Source of the DNA: Streptomyces sp. CBMA291
GTDB lineage: Bacteria > Actinomycetota > Actinomycetes > Streptomycetales > Streptomycetaceae
Length of the DNA: 64,000 bases
Direction of reading: 5' to 3'
NCBI RefSeq assembly: GCF_014596525.1
Contig: NZ_MSJP01000092.1
Span: 1 to 64,000 of the forward strand
The translations under genes and the position numbers were made by a program. Shown one piece after another: positions 51,735-58,999 of this stretch (positions are counted from its first letter, which is position 1; every line of letters begins with the position of its first letter). Under the pieces are notes generated by a model. That model saw only the letters and a list, made by a program, of their open reading frames with translations. It did no database searches and was not told where the DNA came from.

Positions 51735-52739
51735 TCAGCACTGGTAGTTCACGTCCTGGTGAACCGGCTCGCAGTAGCGGATGTGCAGGTGGTTGTCGTG
51801 GTTGGGGTACGCGACGGTGAGCCCCTCCGCGATCAGCTGCGGGTCGTTGAAGTAGACGAGCTTCACGTGGCCGGGCGCGGCGGCGCGCAGGGCCTTGACC
51901 AGCTCGCGGGTGGCACCCCGGTCGTAGGCGCCGGACTCCCAGGTGATCCGGGAGCCGGTGCACTGCGCCGAGTCGGTGCGCACGGGCCAGAAGTCGGCGT
52001 CCAGGCCCACCTGGTGGGTGGCGTGGCCGTAGATGGAGCCGCCGTGCTCGAAGCCGATGTCACCGACCGGGACCTTGCCCCGGCCGAGGGCGGCGAAGGT
52101 ACGGGCCCCGGCCTCCAGCTGGGCCACGGCGGCGCCGGTCCCCCAGTCGGCGGAGGCGTTGCCGTCCGGGTTCTGGTTGCAGAGGGTGCCGGAGGTGTAG
52201 TCGGCGTACTCGTAGTGCCAGAGCAGGTTGGTCCAGGTGTCCGGGCCGACGACCCCGTCCGCGCCGAGACCGGCGTGGCTCTGGAAGGAGCGGACGGCCG
52301 AGGCGGTGCCCGGTCCGAAGGCGCCGTCGACGGTGAGGCCCGCGCCGCGCTTGGCGTTCAGCAGGTACTGGAGGGCCTTGACGGCCTCGCCCTGGTTGCC
52401 CTCCCGGACGGTGCCGGTCAGGGCCCGCCAGGTCTGGGGTCCCACGATGCCGTCGGCGCCGAGGCCGTGGGAGGACTGGAAGGAGCGGACGGCGGTGTCG
52501 GTGCCCGCGCCGAAGACTCCGTCGGCGGTCAGCTGGGCGCCCTGCCCGTCCAGCAGGTACTGGAGGGCGACGACGTCCGAGCCCCGGTTGCCCTTGCTCT
52601 GGGTCGGGACGAGCGCACCGGAGAGGGCGTGCGCGGGGGTGCCCAGGACGATGAGCACCAGCAGGGCGGCGAACGCGGCGAGGGCCGCGAGGGAGGCCGC
52701 CCCCGGCGCGGGGCGGAGCGGCCGGATGGTCGACGACAT
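51735..52739 (-). CDS. Secreted peptidoglycan hydrolase: two PG_binding_1 domains plus MepA (M74) endopeptidase domain
   Basis: A 334-residue exported protein. The signal peptide (ASLAALAAFAALLVLIVLG, cleavage near AHA-LS) is followed by two PG_binding_1 repeats (VALQYLLDGQGAQLTADGVF and KALQYLLNAKRGAGLTVDGA). The penicillin-insensitive murein endopeptidase domain shows GGSIYGHATHQVGLDADF (His, His, Asp metal ligands) and the closing HDNHLHIRYC. It should hydrolyse the meso/LL-DAP cross-link. ATG 52739 is clear. It lies 118 bp after the amidase gene, a gap holding a G-quadruplex-type run. Confidence 0.88.
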   Translation of the reverse strand: MSSTIRPLRPAPGAASLAALAAFAALLVLIVLGTPAHALSGALVPTQSKGNRGSDVVALQYLLDGQGAQLTADGVFGAGTDTAVRSFQSSHGLGADGIVGPQTWRALTGTVREGNQGEAVKALQYLLNAKRGAGLTVDGAFGPGTASAVRSFQSHAGLGADGVVGPDTWTNLLWHYEYADYTSGTLCNQNPDGNASADWGTGAAVAQLEAGARTFAALGRGKVPVGDIGFEHGGSIYGHATHQVGLDADFWPVRTDSAQCTGSRITWESGAYDRGATRELVKALRAAAPGHVKLVYFNDPQLIAEGLTVAYPNHDNHLHIRYCEPVHQDVNYQC

Positions 52740-52816
52740 GACGGTGGGCTTCTCCTTGCGGGGTCCGGTCGGGTGGATCCGGGCCGGTGGGATGGGTCGG
52801 CGGGATGGGCCGGAGC

Positions 52817-52850
52817 GGGGTGGGGCGGGGAGGGGTGGGGCGGGGAGGGG
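52817..52850 (+). repeat. (GGGGN)7 run, predicted G-quadruplex
   Basis: Seven GGGG tracts start at 52817, 52822, 52827, 52832, 52837, 52842 and 52847, separated by single bases. It lies 8 bp past the amidase stop, on the template strand of this minus-strand operon. Confidence 0.9.
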
Positions 52851-52858
52851 ACGCGCCG

Positions 52859-53932
52859 TCAGACGAGGAGGCGGCTGAAGGTGCGCGCGTCGGCGAGCCC
52901 GTCGGAGGGCAGTCCCGCCGTGGACTGGAAGGAGGCGACCGCGGACCGGGTGCCGGGGCCGAAGTCCCCGTCCGCGTCGGTGGGGACGCCCTTGGCCGTG
53001 AGCAGCAGCTGTACGGCCTTGACGGCCTCTCCGGTGTCGCCCTGGCGTACGGGCACGACGAGCTGGTGCCAGGTCTGGTTGCCCGCGTAGCCGTCGGAAG
53101 TCGCCGTCATCAGGGTCTGGAAGTCCCGTACGGCCTGCTCGGTGGCCGGGCCGAAGCCGCCGTCCACGGTGATCGTGGCGCCGCGCCTGACCAGGAGGTG
53201 CTGGAGGGCGCGGACCCGGTCGCCCGAGTCGCCGTTGTGCACGAGGGGCCAGACGGGGGCCGTCGGGTCCCCGCCGATCCGGGCGGCCACGGCCTGCCGG
53301 AGCTGCGGGAGCATCGCGTAGAGGCGGTCGCCGGGGCACTGGGTGGCGTTGAAGTCCCGGTGCCCGTAGATCTGGTAGGCGCGCAGCCCGTACTGGCCGC
53401 AGATGTACGCGCACAGGTCGACCAGGGTCGCGTACTGCTCGCCGCGCGGGTCGACGGTGGTGTACGTGCCCTCGTTCTCGATGCCGATGGCGATGGTGTT
53501 CTGGCCGACGCAGTGCGCCGACTCCACGGTCTGGGTGCCGTTCTGGAGCGCGGCCAGGCTGTTGTGGCGGCCCTCCATGACGTAGGCGCCCCGGGAGACG
53601 GTGAAGTGCTGGCCGGTGTCGTTCCACTGGCGGTCGTCCATCGCCCAGTTCTGCATGGAGCGGGCGAGCTGGAAGGCCTGGGACTGCGAGTAGTCGGTCA
53701 CGTTGGCGGTGGCCGTGTGGTGCACGATGATCTTCTGCGGCGGGGTCGGCAGCACCTGGAGGGGGCCGTTCGCCGGGCGGGCGCCCCAGGCGCCGGTGCC
53801 CGCGATGGCCGGGGTGCCGGCGGCCTGGGCACGGCCGGGGGTCCACAGGGGCAGGACGGCCGCGGTGCCGAGGGCGAGCCCGCCGGCGAGGAAGGCGCGG
53901 CGGCGCGGGTTCGGCAGGGATTCCGAGGTCAT
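52859..53932 (-). CDS. Tat-exported N-acetylmuramoyl-L-alanine amidase with two PG_binding_1 domains
   Basis: A 357-residue protein. The twin-arginine signal NPRRRAFLAGGLALGTAAVL is followed by an amidase_2/PGRP domain (QKIIVHHTATANVTDYSQSQ with the first zinc His, ESAHCVGQNTIAIGIENEG, and GHRDFNATQCPGD with the second His and the Cys). Two PG_binding_1 modules close the protein (LLVRRGATITVDGGFGPATE and LLTAKGVPTDADGDFGPGTR). It cuts the amide between MurNAc and the stem peptide. ATG 53932 is 17 bp after the DUF2690 gene. Tat export links it to tatB in the same window. Confidence 0.92.
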   Translation of the reverse strand: MTSESLPNPRRRAFLAGGLALGTAAVLPLWTPGRAQAAGTPAIAGTGAWGARPANGPLQVLPTPPQKIIVHHTATANVTDYSQSQAFQLARSMQNWAMDDRQWNDTGQHFTVSRGAYVMEGRHNSLAALQNGTQTVESAHCVGQNTIAIGIENEGTYTTVDPRGEQYATLVDLCAYICGQYGLRAYQIYGHRDFNATQCPGDRLYAMLPQLRQAVAARIGGDPTAPVWPLVHNGDSGDRVRALQHLLVRRGATITVDGGFGPATEQAVRDFQTLMTATSDGYAGNQTWHQLVVPVRQGDTGEAVKAVQLLLTAKGVPTDADGDFGPGTRSAVASFQSTAGLPSDGLADARTFSRLLV

Positions 53933-53949
53933 GAGGGGTGCTCCTACGC

Positions 53950-54372
53950 TCAGTAGCGACTGGTGCAGTGGGTCTGGAGGGTGTCGTAGGCGCGGGTCTC
54001 GCACGCCCAGGCGGTGACGCCCTTGTCGTTGACCATGGCGGTGTACACGGTTCCGTAGCCGCCGTAGTAGACCCCCTGGGACGCGCCCTGGGAGTTGTGG
54101 ATCCAGATCGTCGTGTCGAGGGACCCGCCGCTGGTCTTGCGGGCCCAGGCGGCCCGGCAGGTGGGGCTGTAGCGCAGCTCCACGCCCCAGTCGGCGGTCT
54201 GGATGGTCCGGGCGTCGTTCTGGCAGACGGAGGTGGCGGGGTCGAGGCCGTCGCAGGTGGAACCGGAGCAGGAGACGGCCGCCGAGGCCGGGGCGGTGGC
54301 GATGAGGAGGCTCGAAGCGGCCAGGGCGAGGGCCGAACCGGCGGTGGCGAATCTGCGGGTGAGCGCGTTTAT
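53950..54372 (-). CDS. Small secreted DUF2690 protein, apparently with an ATA start codon
   Basis: A 140-residue protein with an ideal signal peptide (NALTRRFATAGSALALAASS, cleavage near ASAAVSC) and a DUF2690 domain: SCSGSTCDGLDPATSVCQND, WGVELRYSPTCRAAWARKTS and AWACETRAYDTLQTHC. It is a secreted version of the domain displayed by the regulator at 49579-50682. The only codon in the right place is ATA 54372-54370, with AGGGGGA upstream. The nearest in-frame ATG (54630) would prepend ~86 low-complexity residues. It is the first gene of the hydrolase cassette. Confidence 0.78.
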   Translation of the reverse strand: MNALTRRFATAGSALALAASSLLIATAPASAAVSCSGSTCDGLDPATSVCQNDARTIQTADWGVELRYSPTCRAAWARKTSGGSLDTTIWIHNSQGASQGVYYGGYGTVYTAMVNDKGVTAWACETRAYDTLQTHCTSRY

Positions 54373-54793
54373 GGTGTTCCCCCTGTTGCTGAAGCGGCGG
54401 TCGCGGCTCGGTTGCGCCGCGGCACCGCAAACGCTGCCAGTCCCGCCCGCCGTCCCGGTCGTCCCGGCGGGCCCGTTCCGTCCCGGGCGGTACGCCGGGG
54501 CGCCGGGGCCGCCCGGGACGGTCCAGGCCGGGGTGGGAGCAGGGGTACGGGCGAGGGGCCGCGTCCCGACGGTCGCCCGGGACGGGCCGGGGCGCGGGAC
54601 GGGAACGGGATGCCCGTACGGCCGTCCCATGGGACGTCACCGGGCGGGCGCGGGGGACGGCGGGACAGGGGGACGAGAGGGCGGGGGGGCGAGGGGCGGG
54701 GATGGGAGACGGAGACACGGGGGACGACGCGAAGGCCCCCGGTCACCCTTGCGGGTGGCCGGGGGCCTCGGGGTACGTCGGCGCGGTGGCGCG
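54373..54793. other. Intergenic region between the hydrolase cassette and operon 2
   Basis: About 420 bp without a credible gene. It holds the cassette promoter region (not resolved), a G-rich stretch at 54640-54720 and the terminator of operon 2. The ORF from ATG 54630 is open but has the composition of noncoding DNA. Confidence 0.55.
54733..54768 (-). terminator. Terminator of peptide-permease operon 2
   Basis: 16-bp arms 54733-54748 and 54753-54768 with one G-U pair and loop TTGC, 25 bp after the OppF-like stop. Confidence 0.85.
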
Positions 54794-55882
54794 TCAGTTC
54801 ACCGGCACGACCTGCTTCTCCTCGGCGAAGTGGCACGCCGAGAAGTGCGCGGCCGGGGTGTCCTGCCCCTGGAAGCGCTCCGGAATCGCGAGCACCGGGG
54901 ACTCCTGCGAGCAGCGCTCCTGCGCCTTCCAGCAGCGGGTGCGGAAGCTGCAACCCGACGGCGGGTTCGCCGGCGAGGGCACGTCACCGGTGAGGATGAT
55001 CCGCTCGCGGTGCGCGCGGGCCTCCGGGTCCGGCACCGGCACGGCCGAGAGCAGCGCCTGGGTGTACGGGTGCGTGGGGTGTTCGTAGATCTGCTCGTCC
55101 GTGCCGATCTCGGCCATCTTGCCGAGGTACATCACGCCGACGCGGTCGGAGATGTGCCGGACGATCGACAGGTCGTGCGCGATGAAGAGGTAGGACAGGT
55201 TGAACTCGTCCTGGAGCTTCTCCATCAGGTTGATGACCTGCGCCTGGACGGAGACGTCCAGGGCCGAGACGGGCTCGTCGCAGATGATGATCTCCGGGTT
55301 GAGCGCGAGGCCCCGGGCGATGCCGATGCGCTGGCGCTGACCGCCGGAGAACTGGTGCGGGTACCGGTTGATGTACTCCGGGTTCAGACCGACGACGTCC
55401 AGGAGCTCCTGCACCCGGCGGCGCCGGTCGCCCTTGGGGGCCACCTCGGGGTGGATGTCGAAGGTCTCGCCGATGATGTCGCCGACCGTCATGCGCGGGT
55501 TCAGCGAGGTGTACGGGTCCTGGAACACCATCTGGATGTTGCGGCGGACGGCCTTCAGGGCGCGCCCGGACAGCTTGGTGATGTCCTGGCCCTTGTAGAA
55601 GACCTCGCCCGCGGTGGCCCGCTCCAGGTTCATCAGGAGCTTGGCGACGGTGGACTTGCCACAGCCGGACTCGCCCACGATGCCGAGGGTCTCGCCCTGG
55701 TAGAGGTCGAAGGAGACCCCGTCCACGGCCTTGACCGCGCCGACCTGCTTCTTGAAGAGGATGCCCTGCGTCAGCGGGAAGTGCTTCTTCAGGTCGCGCA
55801 CCTGGAGGATCGGCTCGCCGCGGCCCACGGGGGCCTCGACGGCGGCCGCCACGGCCTCGTCGTTCTTGCTGAGGTCAGCCAT
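54794..55882 (-). CDS. Oligopeptide ABC transporter ATP-binding protein (OppF/BldKE type), operon 2
   Basis: A 362-residue ATPase with Walker A GESGCGKST, signature HQFSGGQRQRIGIA, Walker B IIICDEP and the oligo_HPY tail with CSFRTRCWKAQERC. It is very close to its operon 1 paralogue but lacks the Pro/Thr repeat tail and has a 25-residue N-terminal extension. Position between a binding-protein gene and typA fits the S. coelicolor bldK region (spore-development peptide import), so BldKE is a likely identity. It overlaps the OppD-type gene by 8 nt. Confidence 0.93.
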   Translation of the reverse strand: MADLSKNDEAVAAAVEAPVGRGEPILQVRDLKKHFPLTQGILFKKQVGAVKAVDGVSFDLYQGETLGIVGESGCGKSTVAKLLMNLERATAGEVFYKGQDITKLSGRALKAVRRNIQMVFQDPYTSLNPRMTVGDIIGETFDIHPEVAPKGDRRRRVQELLDVVGLNPEYINRYPHQFSGGQRQRIGIARGLALNPEIIICDEPVSALDVSVQAQVINLMEKLQDEFNLSYLFIAHDLSIVRHISDRVGVMYLGKMAEIGTDEQIYEHPTHPYTQALLSAVPVPDPEARAHRERIILTGDVPSPANPPSGCSFRTRCWKAQERCSQESPVLAIPERFQGQDTPAAHFSACHFAEEKQVVPVN

Positions 55883-56933
55883 GGATCGTCTCCTTCCAGA
55901 AGTGGCAGGCGCTCTTACGGCCGGGGAGATCCGCGCCGTCCTGCTCGGTGACCGGCACGAGTGCCGGGATCTCCGTGCGGCAGATGTCGTCGGCCATGGG
56001 GCAGCGCGGGTTGAAGGCGCAGCCGGTGGGCACGTGGAGCAGGTTGGGCGGCAGGCCCTTGATCGCGTAGAGCTCCTGGCCCTTCTGGTCCAGGCGCGGG
56101 ATCGACTCCAGGAGACCCTTGGTGTACGGGTGGGCCGGGCGCTTGTACAGCTCGTGCACCGGCGCCTGCTCGACGATCCGGCCCGCGTACATCACGGCGA
56201 TCTTGTCCGCGACGTCGGCGACGACGCCGAGGTCGTGAGTGATCAGGATCAGGCCCATGTTGTATTCCTGCTGGAGCTCCGCGAGGAGGTCCATGACCTG
56301 GGCCTGGACGGTCACGTCGAGAGCCGTGGTGGGCTCGTCGGCGATGATCAGGTCCGGTTCCAGGGCCAGTGCCATGGCGATCATGATGCGCTGGCGCATG
56401 CCGCCGGAGAACTGGTGGGGGTAGTCCGAGACCCGCGCCTTGGCGGCGGGGATCTTGACCTTGTCCATCAGCTCGATGGACTTGAGCCTGGCGTCCTTCT
56501 TGGACATGCCCTGGTGGACCCGGAACATCTCGCCGAGCTGGTAGCCGACGCTGAGGACCGGGTTGAGGGAGGACAGCGCGTCCTGGAAGATCATGGCGAT
56601 CTTCGAGCCGCGGATCTTCCGCCGCTCCTCCTCGGACATCTTCAGCATGTCCTCGCCGCGGAACAGGATCTCGCCCTGCGGGATCTTGCCGGGAGGCATG
56701 TCGAGGATGCCCATGATGGCCTGGGCCGTGACGGACTTGCCGGAGCCGGACTCGCCGAGCACGGCGAGGGTCTCGCCCGCGTTCACCGAGTAGTTGACGC
56801 CGTTGACGGCCTTGGCGATGCCGTCACGGGTGTGGAACTCGACGTGCAGGTCGCGCACTTCGAGCAGCGGGGAATCGTCCTTGGCACCGCCGCGGGGGGC
56901 GGGGACGGCCGCGGTCTTGTCGATGTTGCTCAT
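55875..56933 (-). CDS. Oligopeptide ABC transporter ATP-binding protein (OppD/BldKD type), operon 2
   Basis: A 352-residue ATPase: Walker A GESGSGKSV, signature HQFSGGMRQRIMIA, Walker B LIIADEP, H-loop LITHDLGVVADVAD, C-terminal CAFNPRCPMADDIC. The first 20 residues are an extension relative to operon 1. It starts 14 bp after the OppC-type gene. Confidence 0.93.
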   Translation of the reverse strand: MSNIDKTAAVPAPRGGAKDDSPLLEVRDLHVEFHTRDGIAKAVNGVNYSVNAGETLAVLGESGSGKSVTAQAIMGILDMPPGKIPQGEILFRGEDMLKMSEEERRKIRGSKIAMIFQDALSSLNPVLSVGYQLGEMFRVHQGMSKKDARLKSIELMDKVKIPAAKARVSDYPHQFSGGMRQRIMIAMALALEPDLIIADEPTTALDVTVQAQVMDLLAELQQEYNMGLILITHDLGVVADVADKIAVMYAGRIVEQAPVHELYKRPAHPYTKGLLESIPRLDQKGQELYAIKGLPPNLLHVPTGCAFNPRCPMADDICRTEIPALVPVTEQDGADLPGRKSACHFWKETIHG

Positions 56934-56947
56934 CTTTTACGCCCTCC

Positions 56948-57901
56948 TCAGCGCAGCTTGGGGTCGAGGGCGTTGCGGACGGCTTCGCCGAGCATGATGA
57001 ACGCCAGAACGGTGAGGCTCAGCATGATCGAGGGCCAGAGCAGGACGTGCGGGGCCACTCGGATCTGGGCGACACCGGCGGAGATGTCGACGCCCCACGA
57101 GACGGTCGGGGCGGCGAGGCCCAGACCGAGGAAGGACAGGGTCGCCTCGGCCGAGATGTAGCCGCCGAGCGCGATGGTCGCGACGACGATGACCGGGGCC
57201 ATGGCGTTCGGCAGGATGTGCCGGAGCAGGATCCGGGTGGTGCCGGCGCCGAGCGCCTTGGCGGCGTGGACGTAGTCCGCCTGCTTGACCGTGATCACGG
57301 CACCGCGCATGACGCGGGTGATCTGGGTCCAGCCGAGGAACGCCAGGGCGAAGACGACGACCCAGACGGTGCGCTCGACGAACGCCTGGAGGACGACCAT
57401 GGCGCCGAGCAGGAACGGGATGCCGAAGAAGACGTCCGTGATCCGGGAGAGGAGCGCGTCGACCCAGCCGCCGAAGTAGCCGGAGATCATGCCCATGATG
57501 CCGCCGATGAGCGTGACGATCGCGGTGACGCAGATGCCGACGATGATCGAGGCACGGGTGCCGTGGATCAGCCGGGCGTAGACGGAGCGGCCCTGCTGGT
57601 CGTAGCCCAGCCACTCGGCCGAGCCGATCTTGCCCAGCTCGGGCTTGCTGAGGAAGTGGTGGACCAGGTCGCCGTTGGTCGGGGACGCGCTGGTGAAGAG
57701 CGTCGGCCAGACCGCGATCAGCAGCAGCAGCGCGATGAGTACCGAGGAGATGATGAAGTACGGGTTGCGGCGCAGGTCGGCCCAGGCGTCGCCCCAGAGG
57801 CTGCGGGCCTTCTCCGGCTTGGGCGCCTGTGCGGAGGCGTCCACGGAGGGGGTGGCGACGGCGTCCTCGACGGCGGCCGCGGTCTTGGTCACGTCAGGCA
57901 T
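56948..57901 (-). CDS. Oligopeptide ABC transporter permease (OppC/BldKC type), operon 2
   Basis: A 317-residue permease. After the N-terminal tail KARSLWGDAWADLRRNPYFI come about six helices and the EAA loop EATLSFLGLGLAAPTVSWG. It overlaps the preceding permease gene by 8 nt. Confidence 0.92.
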   Translation of the reverse strand: MPDVTKTAAAVEDAVATPSVDASAQAPKPEKARSLWGDAWADLRRNPYFIISSVLIALLLLIAVWPTLFTSASPTNGDLVHHFLSKPELGKIGSAEWLGYDQQGRSVYARLIHGTRASIIVGICVTAIVTLIGGIMGMISGYFGGWVDALLSRITDVFFGIPFLLGAMVVLQAFVERTVWVVVFALAFLGWTQITRVMRGAVITVKQADYVHAAKALGAGTTRILLRHILPNAMAPVIVVATIALGGYISAEATLSFLGLGLAAPTVSWGVDISAGVAQIRVAPHVLLWPSIMLSLTVLAFIMLGEAVRNALDPKLR

Positions 57902-58826
57902 AACGGATCCTCGGGTCCAGGACCGCGTACAGCAGGTCGATGAGGAGGCTGGTGACGAGGTAGACGATCACCAGGATGGTCACGAGGCCCACCAGGGTGG
58001 TGCTTTCGCGCCGGGAGATCGACTCGGCGATGACGCCACCGACGCCCTTGATGTTGAAGATCGCCTCGGTGACGACCGCACCGCCCATGAGGGCGCCGAT
58101 GTCGGTGCCGAGGAAGGTGACCACGGGGATCATCGAGTTGCGCATCAGGTGGACGCCGATGACCCGGCGCCGGGGCAGGCCCTTGGCGACGGCCGTGCGC
58201 ATGTAGTCGGCGCGCAGGTTCTCCGCCATGGAGGTACGGGTGAGCCGTGCCACGTAGGCGAGTGAGAGTCCGCCGAGCACGATGGCCGGGGCGATCATCT
58301 CGCTCAGGACCGGCTCGGTGCTGACGTTCGGCGCGATCCAGCCCAGGTTGAAGGCGAACACCATCTTGATGATGTAGCCGAGGACGAAGACCGGGATCGA
58401 GATGATCAGCAGGGTGAAGATCAGGATCACGTTGTCGGCCAGCCGGCCGGCGCGCAGACCGCCGATGATGCCCAGGCCGATGCCGAAGATCAGCTCGATG
58501 GCGAACGCGAGGGCCGCGAGCTGGAGCGTGATGGGGAACGCGTCGCCCAGCACCTCGGTGACCGGCCGCCCGTTGCGGATCTGGTTGCCGAAGTCCTGGT
58601 GCCAGATCATGTCCCACATGTACGTGACGTACTGCACCGGCAAGGACCTGTCGAGACCCAGCTCATGGCGCTTCGCGGCGAGCGTCGCCGGGTCGGCGCC
58701 CTTGTCGCCGAACATGGCCAGCACGGGATCACCGGGAAGGCTGTGCACCATGAGGAAGATCAGCAGGGTTGTCCCGAGAAAGACCGGGATCATCTGGAGC
58801 AGTCGTCGTGCGACATAACGCCCCAT
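57894..58826 (-). CDS. Oligopeptide ABC transporter permease (OppB/BldKA type), operon 2
   Basis: A 310-residue permease with the OppB N-terminus MGRYVARRLLQMIPVFLGTT, six helices and the EAA region DYMRTAVAKGLPRRRVIGVH. ATG 58826 is preferred over the adjacent ATG 58829. It is separated from the binding-protein gene by 173 bp containing strong hairpins. Confidence 0.92.
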   Translation of the reverse strand: MGRYVARRLLQMIPVFLGTTLLIFLMVHSLPGDPVLAMFGDKGADPATLAAKRHELGLDRSLPVQYVTYMWDMIWHQDFGNQIRNGRPVTEVLGDAFPITLQLAALAFAIELIFGIGLGIIGGLRAGRLADNVILIFTLLIISIPVFVLGYIIKMVFAFNLGWIAPNVSTEPVLSEMIAPAIVLGGLSLAYVARLTRTSMAENLRADYMRTAVAKGLPRRRVIGVHLMRNSMIPVVTFLGTDIGALMGGAVVTEAIFNIKGVGGVIAESISRRESTTLVGLVTILVIVYLVTSLLIDLLYAVLDPRIRYA

Positions 58827-58861
58827 CATGCCTCCGTTGAGATGTGACAGCGGCAGGCGAC

Positions 58862-58920
58862 GGGCCCTCCCACAACATGGTCTGCCCGGTTTCGGGCAGA
58901 ATCATGTCGCGGAAGGGCCC
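58862..58920 (-). promoter_or_regulatory. Large intercistronic hairpin between binding-protein and permease genes
   Basis: Nested pairing: 58862-58870 with 58911-58920, CATG 58876-58879 with 58903-58906, and TCTGCCCG 58881-58888 with 58893-58900 around GTTT. A second imperfect hairpin lies at about 58940-58976. Such structures usually protect the upstream binding-protein message and limit read-through. Confidence 0.75.
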
Positions 58921-58999
58921 CCCAGCCGCTGCGTAAGGCACCGAGACGGGACTGACGATCCATCAGCCCCGTGTCGGCGTACGGACTACGCTTGGGTGA

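Noticed and set aside
54373..54630. N-terminal extension of the secreted DUF2690 protein from ATG 54630
   Set aside because: The extra ~86 residues are Pro/Gly/Arg-rich shadow sequence that would bury the signal peptide inside the protein.
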